DNA of 64,000 nt from Pollenia angustigena. Its lineage: Eukaryota > Arthropoda > Insecta > Diptera > Polleniidae. The translations under genes and the position numbers were made by a program. Positions 34,441-45,227 of this stretch are shown piece after piece; position 1 is the stretch's first letter; each line of letters starts with the position of its first letter. Under the pieces are notes generated by a model. That model did no database searches. It saw nothing but the letters and a program-made list of their open reading frames with translations, and was not told where the DNA came from. Location of the stretch: assembly GCA_930367215.1 (NCBI GenBank), contig OV884059.1:68543393-68607392 (forward strand). The letters are read 5' to 3'.

Positions 34441-36783
34441 TCCCCAAAATTCTCTTAAGCAAAATGCTATTTTCTGTCTTTGTTAAATTCATTTGAACAG
34501 AAAGCATTTTAGGTTCAGCCTGAAATAATTCTTTATAGTCGTGCATGTTCTAGAAATTGGAATGAAGTGGAATGTAAGAATTGTTACAATTGTTACAAGT
34601 AAATGTTAAAGTAAATATTTCAAGTAACAATTGTTACAGCTTTGTAACAATTTTCAGTAAATGAACACATCTTAAGTCTCACAAACATCATTACCACAGT
34701 AGAATTTGGTTGCGTTATTGGGTAACAACTTGGATACATTTATATTATAAAACAAAGATGTTTAGAGAAACGAATAACTGCTTTGTACAATTTTGTTTTA
34801 AAAAATTTGGTAAATCGTCAATGACGTCACACTTGAAATCCTAGCTTAAACCATTTATATTCTTTGTGATTGAATTAAAAAAAAAAAGATGCTGTTATCA
34901 TTTTTCTCTATATTGATAAACTTTTGGGCTTAAACTATTACGAATCATGAAAACTTTCTCAAATTTGTTTAAATCAAGTTTTGTGTGACCAAAAATTAAA
35001 GCATAAAACTTTCTGATAGTCGGTCAATAATAAAACTTTTGTAGGCCTAAGACGTCCTTTTTTATATTTAAATTTATATATAAACATTAATTAATAATTT
35101 TTATATCCCATATAGGACCCACGCCTTAAATATTCTTACTTTTGGTGGAGGGTATTAAAGATAAGGCACTCTTACTTGTTTTTATTTGAATCACCGAAGG
35201 TAAAGGGCTATATATGTTTGTCATTTCGTTTGTATTTTCTACAATTTTGATCCTATATCCTATTAAGTGTATATATTCTAGATTCTTATGAGCAGTAAAG
35301 TTTATTTAACGATGTCAGTCCGTCCTCCTTCTGGCCGCCCGTCTAACCGTGCGAATGTTGAAATGGGTTTTTCGAAGACCCCAGAAACGATAGGAATTAG
35401 GTTGTTATATATACACCTTTATTTGTTTCAAATATACTCCGTTAAAGTTTTCTATTGAAATTCAGCCAAATCGGTCTGTAAATGACTGAGATATGAGCGA
35501 AAAACCATCACTGCCTCTAATTATACCCATTAATCTTGTTGTCGTTGTTTTTTTATTTCTTTTTTCTGTATATCTGGAGAACGCAAAAGATTTCAAATTA
35601 GGTACAAGCATATTGACTATGAGTACACATCCTCTCTAAAAATAGGTGGGATTGAAGGAGTGGGCGTGGTATAAAGCCATTGCAGATTTCTGTATATCTA
35701 GAGAACGGCAGGAGCCAAAATTTTAAAATTAGAAACAAGCAACTTGGTTATCCATATGCAACATTTGACAAGGGCGGGATTATTTATATCCAAAAACCAG
35801 AGTTTATATAAAGTTCTGTTCTTATCGTACCATTTTGAAGGGTGCATAAGATTCGGCATAGCAGTCTTACTTGTCATAGCACTTTTACCAGTTAATAATG
35901 TTTTTCGACAGGTCAAATACGTGTTGAATGCAATTGCATGTGAACATTGAAATGTTTGTAATAATTGTGTAAAAACAGAATTTGAATTTTAGAATTTTTC
36001 ATTACATTAATTCCTTAAGGCAGTTAGTCAGTTGTTGAATTCAAACCAGTGAAACGGATTAAATAAAAGTTTTGCAATAATACCTGTATCAATGTAGACA
36101 AACTTTTAATTGTATATGTAGATGTCTAATACATAGCGCAGTTTATATTTTGATGAACAAACTATACTAGGAAAAATAATTGTGTAAATCATGATGCTGA
36201 TATTTACTTAAATTTTGAGCCAAAGTATTTTTCTGAAAAAGTAAACAACATACGTTTGGATTAGGGATTAACAGAATTTTAAATTAATTTTCGGGATTTA
36301 AATTCAGAATAAATATTTACTTAAATTAAAAATAAGAGAGAATTGCTGTATCCATTTAAAAATAAATGTTTCTACGCAGTGATTCCAACATAGTCCTGTT
36401 TGGGGTAGTTGTAGACCTTCTTACCTGTCATAAAATTTAAACTTTTTTCTGGCTATGACCATATTTACATTATGCAATTAATGCCGCAACTTTCGCATGC
36501 AACTTTTTGTTTGAAGCAAGAGGTGTAATGAAGAAAACGGAATTAAAAAAAATTAAAAAATTCATGAAAAAAATGTAAATGTGAAAAGAGTTTCGTAGCA
36601 TCGTTTTAAAAAGAAAATAGAAAAAAAAATCGGCGTTAAATGCATAGTCATATGCGGTCTTTATCAAAATGTGAAAACTGTGTAAGAAATAAAAAAAGTT
36701 ATAACATTGAGAAATCGGATAAGTTTTGGATAAGTTTGCAATTGTTAAAAAATAGTTCATTAAGCTTTATAATTTTGCTATAA
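34441..36783. other. 2.3 kb of fly-type dispersed repeats without genes
   Basis: Segments with TTGGTGGAGGGTATTAAAG (35141) and ATTCGGCATAGCAGTCTTAC (35852) belong to a dispersed family; the latter, inverted, recurs at 54413-54520 (GGCTGTGCCGAATCTT). A self-complementary TAACAATTGTTAC lies near 34625. The 96-codon reading at 36470-36760 is low-complexity. Confidence 0.5.
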
Positions 36784-36860
36784 AAATATTAAGATATCCC
36801 TTATCAAACGCTTTAGTTGAAAGGACTTTTAGTGCCATGAATGCCGTTGGCTACATGCAA
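36784..36860 (+). pseudogene. hAT transposase C-terminal scrap
   Basis: Reads LRYPLSNALVERTFSAMNAV followed by GYMQ. SNA-VERTFSAMN is the hAT dimerisation motif. It is not in the same family as the three larger hATs here, judging by wording. No termini found. Confidence 0.6.
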
Positions 36861-37091
36861 GAGCCTTATTTATATTACATACATGCATATAGTTTAAAAT
36901 AAGATAATTGTTAGAGCTAGGAATAGAAATTAGTTCAAACGAAACATTCAAAGGGTCGAAATATCATACAGATAGTGATTTTATTAAATGAAGATGAGGA
37001 TGACCAAGAACTGCAAATTTTATTGAACAGTAGCCAATTTTAAAGAGTGTTAATTCGACTGAATGCTTTGAATTGAATGTAAAATAATCCC

Positions 37092-37466
37092 CCAAGGTTT
37101 CGTTATAATGTGCTAAATTCCCATACTATTGACAGACTGAAGTTTATTGTTCATGGGATAAGAGCTATTACTATGCGCATTTCACTGGTTGCTTAGGCCA
37201 GATCGTCAGGAAACTTTATCCAAAGATTTTAGAAAGACTAAAGATATTATACAAATAAAACTTTTAAGCGAATAAGAATTATAAGCCCCAGTTTAACTTT
37301 TAACAATATCAAAGCTTAAATAAAACAAAACAACAATAAACAGTGAGTTTATCTTTTCTTACAATCCCGACCACAATTGGTTGATTTTTTGTCAACTCCA
37401 AATGTAGTTGTAAGTGGATAAAGAAAAAACAAAAATAAAACAAATTTCTTTATTTTATTTTGCCAG
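37092..37466 (-). mobile_element. Hammerhead-bearing repeat, copy C
   Basis: On the minus strand it begins in part d (AAACTGGCAA, then ACTTACAACTACA), continues through part a (AATTGTGGTCGGG, ribozyme, GGGAATTTAGCAC) and shows a diverged trace of part c (ATAACGAAACCTTGG). The tRNA SINE poly(A) abuts its upstream end at 37467. Confidence 0.7.
37156..37221 (-). ncRNA. Hammerhead motif, copy C
   Basis: On the minus strand: CTGACGA core, CTGG/CCAG stem II, GAAA, ATGCGCAT stem III, A before the cut. The variable core position differs from copy A (C for T), which the consensus allows. The outer stem I is GGATAA/TTATCC, paired by different bases than in copy A. One inner stem I pair is lost. Confidence 0.6.
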
Positions 37467-37606
37467 TTTTTTTTTAATTCCCTATGCTAATCCCCGCGAA
37501 GCTCTACGCTTGTCTGCAGGAAAGAAACCAGAGTCTCTGGCGGGAATCGAGCCCGCAACTCCGGGGCTGATAGACTAGCTCACTACCAGCTAGCCTACCG
37601 GGGCAC
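37467..37606 (-). mobile_element. tRNA-derived SINE, copy 1
   Basis: On the minus strand: GTGCCCCGGTAGGCTAGCTG, an A-box-like TAGGCTAGCTGG (37586-37597), a B box GGCTCGATTCC (37543-37553), a unique body ending GCATAGGGAATT, then a poly(A) tail (T run 37467-37475). Copy 2 is at 62031-62172. The internal RNA polymerase III promoter and A-tail define a SINE mobilised by a LINE. It is not a working tRNA. Confidence 0.85.
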
Positions 37607-38189
37607 TCAATTTTATTTACACTGCCACACGCAGTCTGCATAATCCCATTGTCCGTACTATTTTTTAATTTATTAAGGCAATTCACAAAGTGTCATATTG
37701 GTTGTATTTGCTATAATTTTATGACTGTCATAAAAATATTGTTTTATTTTGCATATTAAAATATTATATGACAAAACAATATATCTCATTAATTATTTAT
37801 TTATTGAAGTTATATAATAAAAAGAATAAACATGTATAAATATTTTTTCATTTAATTTTGAGTTTTACACTAGTTAGACTAAAGGCGACCGTACACGACA
37901 TGTTTTTGTCATCTGACATGTCAAATTTCCCACTGCAAAATACATACATGTCGTGTGCTACCTTTTTAACTTTGCTTCTGTAAAAGTCAGATGCAAAGTC
38001 ATCTGACAAAATTTCAATTACAGCGTGCTCTATTTTCTTCTGACAAACCATCTGACATCAGAAATCTATGCCGAGAAGAAACCGGCAGCGGCGTCCACTA
38101 TTGACGGAATCATTAGCCGGCTGCAGTTAATATTTAACAATACCGAGATATGTATGATCATCGCACCATTGAATAAAATTTATGTAAAT

Positions 38190-39850
38190 CTAGTACAATA
38201 TATATAAAAATGAAAAATGTTTGTATGTTTGTTTGTTTGTCGGCTTATAGACTCCTAAACTACTGAACCGATTTTCCTGAAATTTTTACAGTAACATCAA
38301 GTGAGCCCTAAAAATAAAATATCCTACTTATTTTTTCGATAGGGGCAGGGGAATTGCATATCTTAAGAGCCGCTGCACGCATTTTGCTGAACTTTTGGTA
38401 GTAGGATCTTCTAAGCCCCAAAATTGAAATTAAATAGCAGCGGGGGAAGTGGAATCCCCCATAGGACGCCAATGTTTAACATCGCATATCTTAAGAACTG
38501 TAATAGTGAGAATGTTCAAACTTTGTAGAAGTCACTCTTATGGTATACTAGACTTTTGAAAATAAAAATAAAGCGGGTAGGCGCAGGGGGCGAAATACCC
38601 ACCATAGGATGCATATATAAAATATCGCTCAACTGAAGAACTATTAAAGGGAGAGTCTTCAAACGTGGTTAAAGCTTCTATTAGGGTAAACTATAAATTT
38701 CAATACAAAAATGGGCGGGGTAGACAGGGGAGGAGCAGTACCCCTCATAGATAGAAATATCAATAAGAGCCACTGCACGCATTTTGTTGAACTTTTGGTA
38801 GTAGGATCTCCTGAGCCCCAAAGATGAAATAAAATAGAAGCGGGGGAAGTGGTACCCACCATAGGACACCAATATTTAATATCGCCTATCTAAAGAACTG
38901 TTGTAGTGAGAATGTTCAAACTTTGTGGAAGTCACTCTTATGGTATACTACAATTTTGAAAATAAAAATAAAGCGGGTAGGCGCATGGGGGAAACACCTC
39001 CCATAGTATGCATATATTAAATATCGCTCAACTGAAGAACTGTTAAAGAGAAAGTCTTCAAACGTGGTTAGAGCTACTATTGGGGTAAACTTTAAATTTC
39101 AGTATAAAAATAGGCGGGGTAGACAGGGGAGGAGCAGTATCCCTCATAGATAGAAATATTAATAAGAGCCACTGCACGCATTTTGTTGGACCTTTGTTAG
39201 GATCTTCTGAGCCCCAATATTTAAACAAAGTAGCGGCGGGGGAAGTGGTACCCACCGTAGGACACCAATGTTTAATATAACATATCTTAAGAACTGTTGT
39301 AGTGAGAATGTTCAAACTTTGTGGAAGTCACTCTAATGGTGTACAACACTTTTGAAAATAAAAATAAAGTGGGAAGGCGCAGGGGGAAACACCTCCCGTA
39401 GGATGCATGTATTAAATATTGCTCAACTGAAGAAATATTAAAGGGAGAGTCTTTAAACTTGGTAAAAGCTACTTTTATGGTAAACTATAAATTTCAATAT
39501 AAAAATGCGCGGGGTAGACAGAGTAGGAGCAGTACCCCTCATATATAGAAATATTAATTAGAGCCGTTGCACGCATTTTGTTGAACTTTTGGTAGTAAGA
39601 TCTTCTGGTCGCCAAAATTCAAATAATATAGCAGCGGGGGAAGTGGTAACCCCAATAGAACGACGATGTTTAATATCTCTTATCTTAAGAACTGTTATAG
39701 TAAGAATGTTCAAACTTTGTAGAAGTCACTCTTATGGTATACTACACTTTTGGAAATAAAAATAAATATCTCTCTACTAAAGAACTATTAAAGGGAGAGT
39801 CTTCAAAGGTGGCTTAAGCATTGTAGCGAAGCGCAACGGGCTAAGCTAGT
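38190..39850 (+). mobile_element. Helitron-like element with 400-bp minisatellite
   Basis: Starts at TCTAGTACAATATATATAAA (38190) followed by GTTTGTTTGTCGGC and AAACTACTGAACCGATTTT. It ends GCGAAGCGCAACGGGCTAAG with CTAG at 39846-39849 next to T. No target duplication and no protein. The TC...CTAG ends match the elements at 19799-21678 and 52473-52740. Confidence 0.5.
38366..39830 (+). repeat. Minisatellite, 3.7 copies of a ~400-bp unit
   Basis: AGAGCC(G/A)(C/T)TGCACGCATTTTG begins at 38366, 38766, 39165 and 39560. Each unit also contains AGCGGGGGAAGTGG, AATGTTCAAACTTTG and, except the last, GCGGGTAGGCGCA-type GC-rich segments. The last unit has an internal deletion. Short ORFs at 38659-39315 on the minus strand are readings of the repeat. 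Confidence 0.93.
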
Positions 39851-40122
39851 ATATTTATAAAAATCGATTCATTATATGCTAAGATGGCTAAACTTTTTTA
39901 CGGCGTAAATAAAAATTTTCGTGGCGGCATTTTTATTTTGGATTTTGCAATAACTATGCGAAAAAAACAGAGACAATGTCAGAAGCAAATTACATGTACG
40001 TTTGTGACCGAATATTATAAACCTTCTGTAAAATAGCAATTTTGACAGACATGTACAATTACATGTGACTTGAAAAGTAGACAAGTCAGATGTAAAAAAC
40101 ATGTCGTCTACATGCACCTTAA

Positions 40123-40790
40123 ATACTTACTGAAAAAGGTGAACGAATTAACACCCATTAGAAAATCGTTTTTTGTAAAGTTACCCATCTTTTCTTATTA
40201 ATATGGTGACTATCCATTCTGTAATATATAGAACAGTTCTCTTTTTATGTGTCGATTATGTAAGCCAACCGAACTTTGTGCTCCTATTACGGTTTAGAAC
40301 TCAGCTTTATTTCAGTTCAAATTTTGCAGCTGTGTATCTTTATTTGCAACCTTGTTCCAGGGCGGCTAACAACAACATCAAACATGTAAAACTCATCACT
40401 AGCAGTTGTAAAGTTAAACTGTTTAAGTTTCAAAGTTCTAAATCGTTATAGGGCCCCATTTTCAAATATCTCATTCTAAGCTCGTTTATATGTATACTTT
40501 TTTTCTTTTCGACAAATCACTACTTGAAACTCGTTTAACTTGAAGGTTAATAATATCGCTGTTTGTTCGCCTGAAATCCGATATTTAAAAAAAATTTTTG
40601 GTCATAAAACAGACACAGTTAAAGTTAAAGAAAAGTTAAAGAATTTCAAAATCACAAAGATAAAGTGTTTATAAAGACCTCGAAATATTTATTCGTAAAA
40701 TTGTATCTATTAATTACATGATCATTTTGCGTATCATTAAACTTTTGTGTTCCTATTTTGGTTTTTTAGAAAATAAACATGATCACCATA
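40123..40790. other. A+T-rich non-coding stretch
   Basis: Nothing recognised; the 82-codon reading at 40203-40451 has no known motif. Confidence 0.45.
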
Positions 40791-41069
40791 CTTATTATTA
40801 GGGCTGAGATTTTCATGCACCAAAAACTCTAAAATATGCGCATAAAATATGCACTAAAACTGCAAAATATGCCTGAAAAAAATAAAATATATGCACTAAA
40901 ATCTTAAACATTTTCATTAAAAAGGCGTGTTTTAAATTTTTTTAAACAAACAAAATAAAATAAAAAGTTCAGTTTAATATTTTTAAAAACTTAGTTTAAA
41001 TAACTAATTTAAATTTTTGTTTGCAGAAACAAATAAACACTTTTTTCTGTTATCAAAAGTAAGCCTTTG

Positions 41070-41790
41070 GCTGTTCGGCCGCAAAAAACTTTTGTACATG
41101 GGAAATGATCTCTCAACGTGAACCGAAGTTATAGGAGCATACTTGAAGGATGCCAATTCATTTGGAGGATATTAATTTTCTTATTCAAATCTCACATTTG
41201 ATTCCAGATCAAAAATAGTTGAAATTTGTTTTATTCTTTAAAATCCTCAATTTTATTCCAAAGCATTTGGATTTTTTTAGTTGGTCGGGCTATTCTTCCT
41301 TCCACATTGTCAATTTTACTTTCTGCACATCAGTTAATTTGACTTGAGTTGTCTTAAGTGAACAATATTCCTCAAATTTAGTTATTATTACACCAATATA
41401 TCCGTAGTTGGTAAATACAAATGCTAATTGACTTTTAATGTTATTTGAATTTAATATACAACAAGTTCTTCAATAACATTTTTAAATTGCTTGAGGAGCT
41501 GTTATTCTACAGCATCTAGCCGTTTAATACTGACTGCGGTGGTAAGGGTGCCAAGGGATACATTTCATTAAAAAATTGCAACTCATAAAGGAGCCTTTAA
41601 AAATATATGTTTCACGTATGAAACCAATAAATCAATAATATCGAATTGGCGTCTAATTTCCTCTACACCTTAGTACCACCCATATGCCAAGCAAGTGAAC
41701 CGTTTTGGATAAAATATTTTAAGCTCATTGGCAGCATGTCAGGTGCTGCATCGGTTAAAAATTTTGAAAATTTGTTTCCAAAACAAAATT
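41070..41790 (-). pseudogene. hAT transposase relic (central part)
   Basis: The minus strand from about 41770 reads ELKIFYPKRFTCLAYGWY, a stop, then GVEEIRRQFD, IIDLLVSYVKHIFLKAPL, and further VSIKRLDAVE and LLKQFKNVIEELV. This matches the FYPK-H-TC-AH-hydrophobic-EEIR, K-VFLKAP segments downstream of the second catalytic Asp of the BED-type hATs. Stops and frameshifts are frequent. The family is close to that of the hAT at 27364-29611. Confidence 0.65.
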
Positions 41791-41924
41791 TATTTAGTAA
41801 TCTTAAAATTTTTTGTAGGTCTTTATTTTATAATATGGAAATTTAAAAAATATATCCCTCAAAAATGTAAAATTATGCATTTAAAACCAAAAGATGCAAA
41901 AATATGCATTTTCCCAAAAATATG

Positions 41925-43129
41925 GGCTCCGTGCAATCACTCCCAGGTGCAATAAGTCCCAAGAAAAAAATTAAATTAGACCCAAAAATTTTTCATACAA
42001 ATGTGGGAGTAATTTCATTATCAAATAGCTCCCAGCCCTCTCGATTTTATTTCATTTTTTTGGAAGTTATTTCATTTTTTGCCTGGGAGTTATTTCATAA
42101 TGAAATAAAATCCAAATGAAATAAGTCCCCCGAAAAAATTAACGTGGAAGTTATTTTATTTTGGTTTTCGGTGTTATTTCCTTTTTTGTGGGAGTTTTTT
42201 CATTTTCAATTATTTGCAATTTCTTAAAATTGTTTAAAATTTTAAACGGTATTTATAACGGGATATTTCAAACTACTTGAATACAATGACTTAAGTTTAT
42301 CAAAGAAGAAAATTTTGCTAATTGCAATTGCAGTGTCTTATGGTTACCGGCTATGCAGTGAAGCTTTAGTTAGCGAAGCCGGTGTTTGTTATACCATAGA
42401 GGAGAAAATCCTTGCGCCCGGCCGAAGGTCGGCTATGCAGAGATGCTTTAGTTAGCGAAGCCGGTGTTTGTTATACCATAGAGGAGAAAATCCTTGCGCC
42501 CGGCCGAAGGCCGGCTATGCAGAGAAGCTTAAGTTAGCGAAGCCGGTGTTTGTTATACCATAGAGGAGAAAATCCTTGCGCCCGACCGAAGGCCGGCTAT
42601 GCAGAGAAGCTTTAGTTAGCGAAGCCGGTGTTTGCTTTAGTTAGCGAAGCCGATGTTTGTTATACCATAGAGGAGGTAATCCTTGTACCCGGCGTGCTTA
42701 AACTGCAGGTAGTTGCCATTGCAGGAGGTCAGGATATAATAAAATGCCCCATTTGTTGTCATAATGTCGAGGACTCAATGTTAGTTTTTTGGTAACCTAA
42801 TATGTAAATATTCAAGTAAAACGAATACCTACATATATAATAAATTTCTTTGGAAGATGTTTCATTTTTTTTGGGTCTTATTTCATTTCTTTTCGATGGA
42901 CTGTTTTTGGAAGTTATTTCATTAATGTCTTTAGGAGTTATTTCATTATGAAATAACTCCCAAAAGTTGGGGTTTGTTTCATTTAAGACTTGGAAATTAT
43001 TTCATTTTTTTTTTTTTGGGATTTATTTCTTTTTTCCAGTTTGGGACTTATTTCATTTATTTTGGGATTTAATTCATTGGGAGGTTTAGCACTGGGATTT
43101 ATTGCACCTGGGAGTTATTGCACGGAGCC
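41925..43129. mobile_element. 1.2-kb inverted-repeat element with subterminal repeats and GC-rich satellite
   Basis: Ends GGCTCCGTGCAATCACTCCC and the complement of GGCTCCGTGCAATAACTCCC; the terminal repeat is about 38 bp, ending AGGTGCAATAA(G/A)TCCCA. Many copies of GGGAGTTATTTCATT-like motifs occur in both orientations on both sides. The centre is the 82-bp satellite. No protein. Inserted in the hAT at 40799-44199. Confidence 0.8.
42343..42675 (+). repeat. Four tandem 82-bp GC-richer units
   Basis: CTATGCAG begins at 42351, 42433, 42515 and 42597. Each unit has TTAGCGAAGCCGGTGTTTG, TTATACCATAGAGGAG and CTTGCGCCCGGCCGAAGG. GGCCGAAGGCC can form a small hairpin. Near-identical units suggest recent expansion. 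Confidence 0.93.
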
Positions 43130-43260
43130 AAATTCAGCAATATGTAAAAACAAAACGATGCCATTTTAACGCAAATTTAAAGATTTGGAATGAAAATTGG
43201 TCGATATCGTCCTTAGACTATCGACAAAGAACATGCATTTGCATGGAAATCACATCCCTA

Positions 43261-44197
43261 CACTCACAATATTTTGTACGTAAAATTAACTGAAATTGTA
43301 ATATAAAATAAATGAAAATTCAATTAAAAACCGGTCTACTTATTTTTCATTTATTTTAAACAAAAAGTTCATTTAATTTTTACTGTCAAAAATTCAACAC
43401 CATATTCAGAAAAAACAATTAAATATTCAGTTATTCAGTTATAATTTTCGTTTACTCCACAAAAGAGCCGAATTTCTAAAAAAATTCCAGACAGACACCT
43501 GTCCGCTTGTTTTTCTTATAAGCGAGAGAGGGAAAATATTATTATTTACTTACCCTGTTACACACATTTGTTTTACTTTTGTTGTACCGACCACGTTGTT
43601 TACAGAAGAACTTCGCAATTATTTTACTTTTAAAATTTGATGTATTTAACTTAATTATTTTTACAAATAGAAAATGGGAATTGCTTACACAAAACAAGCA
43701 ATACATTTTTTATAGATAAGTAAAGATTAAATTTTGGTAGTAAAATTATACAAAATAACTGAATATTTAATTGTTTTTACTGAATATGGTGTCGAATTTT
43801 TGACAGTAAAATTTTATAAAATAACTGCATATTTATTTGTTTTCACGGAATATGTAGTTAATTTTTTGACAATTAATTTATACAAGATAACTGAATATTC
43901 ATTTGTGTTTACGGAATTCGCGGTTGAATTTTTGACAGTAAAAATTAAATGAACTTTTCGTTGCTTTAAATTACATTTTTATTTAATTTAATATAAAGAA
44001 GAATTTAACTCAATCAACGGACAATATTAACTGCAACTGAAAATCGGTATTAATATGTACTTAGTTTTTTGAATAACTGTTAGAATCGGTTAAAAATAAA
44101 TTTGCTTGGAATTTTAACTGTTTATTTATTTAAAAATGACTGAACGGAATATTTCTTAAATAAACTACAGTCCGTTACTGTAATAATATTGTGAGTG
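43261..44197. mobile_element. 937-bp TA-flanked inverted-repeat element
   Basis: CACTCACAATATT and its exact complement AATATTGTGAGTG end the element, flanked by TA (43259-43260, 44198-44199). One inverted copy and three direct copies of a ~66-bp subterminal repeat lie inside. A related element is at 58725-59108. No transposase. Confidence 0.85.
43735..43950 (+). repeat. Three 66-bp subterminal repeats
   Basis: Units of ATAACTGAATATTTA, TTTACTGAATATG and GAATTTTTGACAGTAAAA repeat every 66 bp. Because 66 is a multiple of three, they give an apparent 22-residue peptide repeat (YKITEYLIVFTEYGVEFLT). An inverted copy at 43376-43440 shows the repeat is structural. Confidence 0.8.
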
Positions 44198-44315
44198 TAC
44201 TTATTATGCTACAAATAACTGCCCAAATACTACTTTTAAAATGTTTCGTAAGCGAAATCCTTAACTAAGCGAAACTATTTTTCAGAAAACTCCTGTATGA
44301 TGTGTTTATTCATGA

Positions 44316-44366
44316 CTGACGAAGGCCGTAGGGGGCCAGAAAATGCATTACATTCTGCTGGTGTCT
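44316..44366 (+). ncRNA. Hammerhead motif, array unit 1 (left strand of stem I missing)
   Basis: CTGACGA core, GGCC/GGCC stem II, GAAA and AATGCATT are present, but upstream sequence is CATGA instead of AGAATG, so stem I cannot form. The array begins here. Confidence 0.55.
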
Positions 44367-44367
44367 A

Positions 44368-44811
44368 CACGTAGAGAAAAAACATGTTTAAATATGGTCA
44401 CCTTCAACCAAACTATTTTCAACGAAAATTTTAAACATATTATGATTAATATAACCATATAATTGTCAGCGACAACCATATTATGGTTAAATTAGTCCTC
44501 CATCAGGAACCCTCTAAAAATGTTATGGTTAAATATGATAATAATTTGTTTTTAAATTTGCTATAGTATTTTCCTCTATTTCAAGAGCAACATACTATGG
44601 TTGTAAACCAACCATGCTATTGTAAGTGTTTAACAAATTTTAGTTATTATTGATCATTACATGTTTGGAGGCAACAATAATATGGTTGGGGCTTCTTGAT
44701 GGAGGCTTAATTTAACCATAATATTGTTATCGTTTATGTTATGTTTAAATTTTTCTTTAAAAATAGTTTAGTTGGAGGTGACCATTTTTCAACATGTTTT
44801 TTCCCTGGGTG
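44368..44811. mobile_element. 444-bp TA-flanked MITE in array unit 1
   Basis: CACGTAGAGAAAAAACATG and the complement of CACCCAGGGAAAAAACATG flanked by TA (44366-44367, 44812-44813). The other array units give the empty site (GTGTCTAATAATTG), proving the 2-bp duplication. Terminal repeats extend through ATGGTCACC to about 55 bp. Related to 48588-49883. Confidence 0.92.
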
Positions 44812-45134
44812 TAATAATTGTAAATTTTTCTGTGCATACAACATACTTCATTGCTATCCAAAGGATAGCTAAGGTGAAATGTAACAAGAAGAAACAATAT
44901 AATAGTCTGGTAGTGCATAAAGTCATTCCTGAAAAATTTAATAAATAGGACTATTACAAAAAAAGCTTTATAAAATTCATAACTGAAATTTAGCTCATAG
45001 AATAAATTCGAAAAAATAAAAAATTTTGAATATAATATAAAGTAACCTACGAAAAGGAAATAATTCCCAGTTTCTATTTGTTAAAAATTGTTGAGTTAAA
45101 TACATTCAATTTATAAAGTATCACTATCCAGTGT

Positions 45135-45197
45135 GACACTAAGAATGCTGACGAAGGCCGTAGCGGGCCAGAAAATGCATTACATTCTGCTGGTGTC
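45135..45197 (+). ncRNA. Hammerhead ribozyme motif, array unit 2 (best preserved)
   Basis: Outer stem I GACAC/GTGTC (45135-45139/45193-45197). Inner stem I AGAATG/CATTCT (45142-45147/45183-45188). Core CTGACGA (45148-45154). Stem II GGCC/GGCC (45156-45159/45166-45169) closed by an A-A pair. GAA 45171-45173. Stem III is the self-complementary AATGCATT (45174-45181). A45182 precedes the cut. Eleven stem I pairs with an internal loop are unlikely by chance. The very short stem III favours pairing across a dimer. The A-A pair beside the core is non-canonical. Confidence 0.72.
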
Positions 45198-45227
45198 TAA
45201 TAATTGTTAATTTTTCTGTACATACAA

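Larger units (their letters stand above)
37881..40122. mobile_element. MITE split by a Helitron-like insertion
   Basis: GTACACGACATGTTTTTGTC at 37891 and its inverted match GTAAAAAACATGTCGTCTAC near 40091 are the two ends of one element. About 1.66 kb between them (38190-39850) is a later insertion, leaving some 580 bp of original element. Repeated CATCTGACA/TGTCAGATG motifs lie in both parts. Confidence 0.65.
40799..44199 (-). mobile_element. hAT element containing two later insertions
   Basis: CTTATTAT at 40791-40798 recurs at 44200-44207. The left end is TAGGGCTGAGATTTTCATGC; the right end, CATGGAAATCACATCCCTA, is at 43242-43260 and is followed by a TA-inserted MITE (43261-44197) that duplicated the terminal TA. 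Without the MITE and the element at 41925-43129 the hAT is about 1.26 kb. Its coding relic is on the minus strand. Confidence 0.85.

Noticed and set aside
35100..35900. Inverted-repeat element bounded by CTCTTACTTG and GTCTTACTTG
   Set aside because: The two segments are in the same orientation, so they are direct copies of a dispersed repeat, not terminal inverted repeats.
37467..37606. tRNA gene (also 62031-62172)
   Set aside because: B box and tRNA-like start are present, but there is an extra body and poly(A) tail and no clean cloverleaf. It is a SINE.
42343..42675. CRISPR-like regular repeat
   Set aside because: Units are head-to-tail without unique spacers and lie inside a eukaryotic transposon.
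43734..43952. 22-residue peptide repeat that looks like a repeat protein
   Set aside because: An inverted copy of the same DNA repeat exists at 43376-43440, so it is a structural subterminal repeat of a TA element.
44853..44869. GCTATCC-AAA-GGATAGC hairpin as another hammerhead
   Set aside because: The loop and stem resemble stem II of the ribozyme at 3525, but no CTGANGA precedes it and no GAAA follows.
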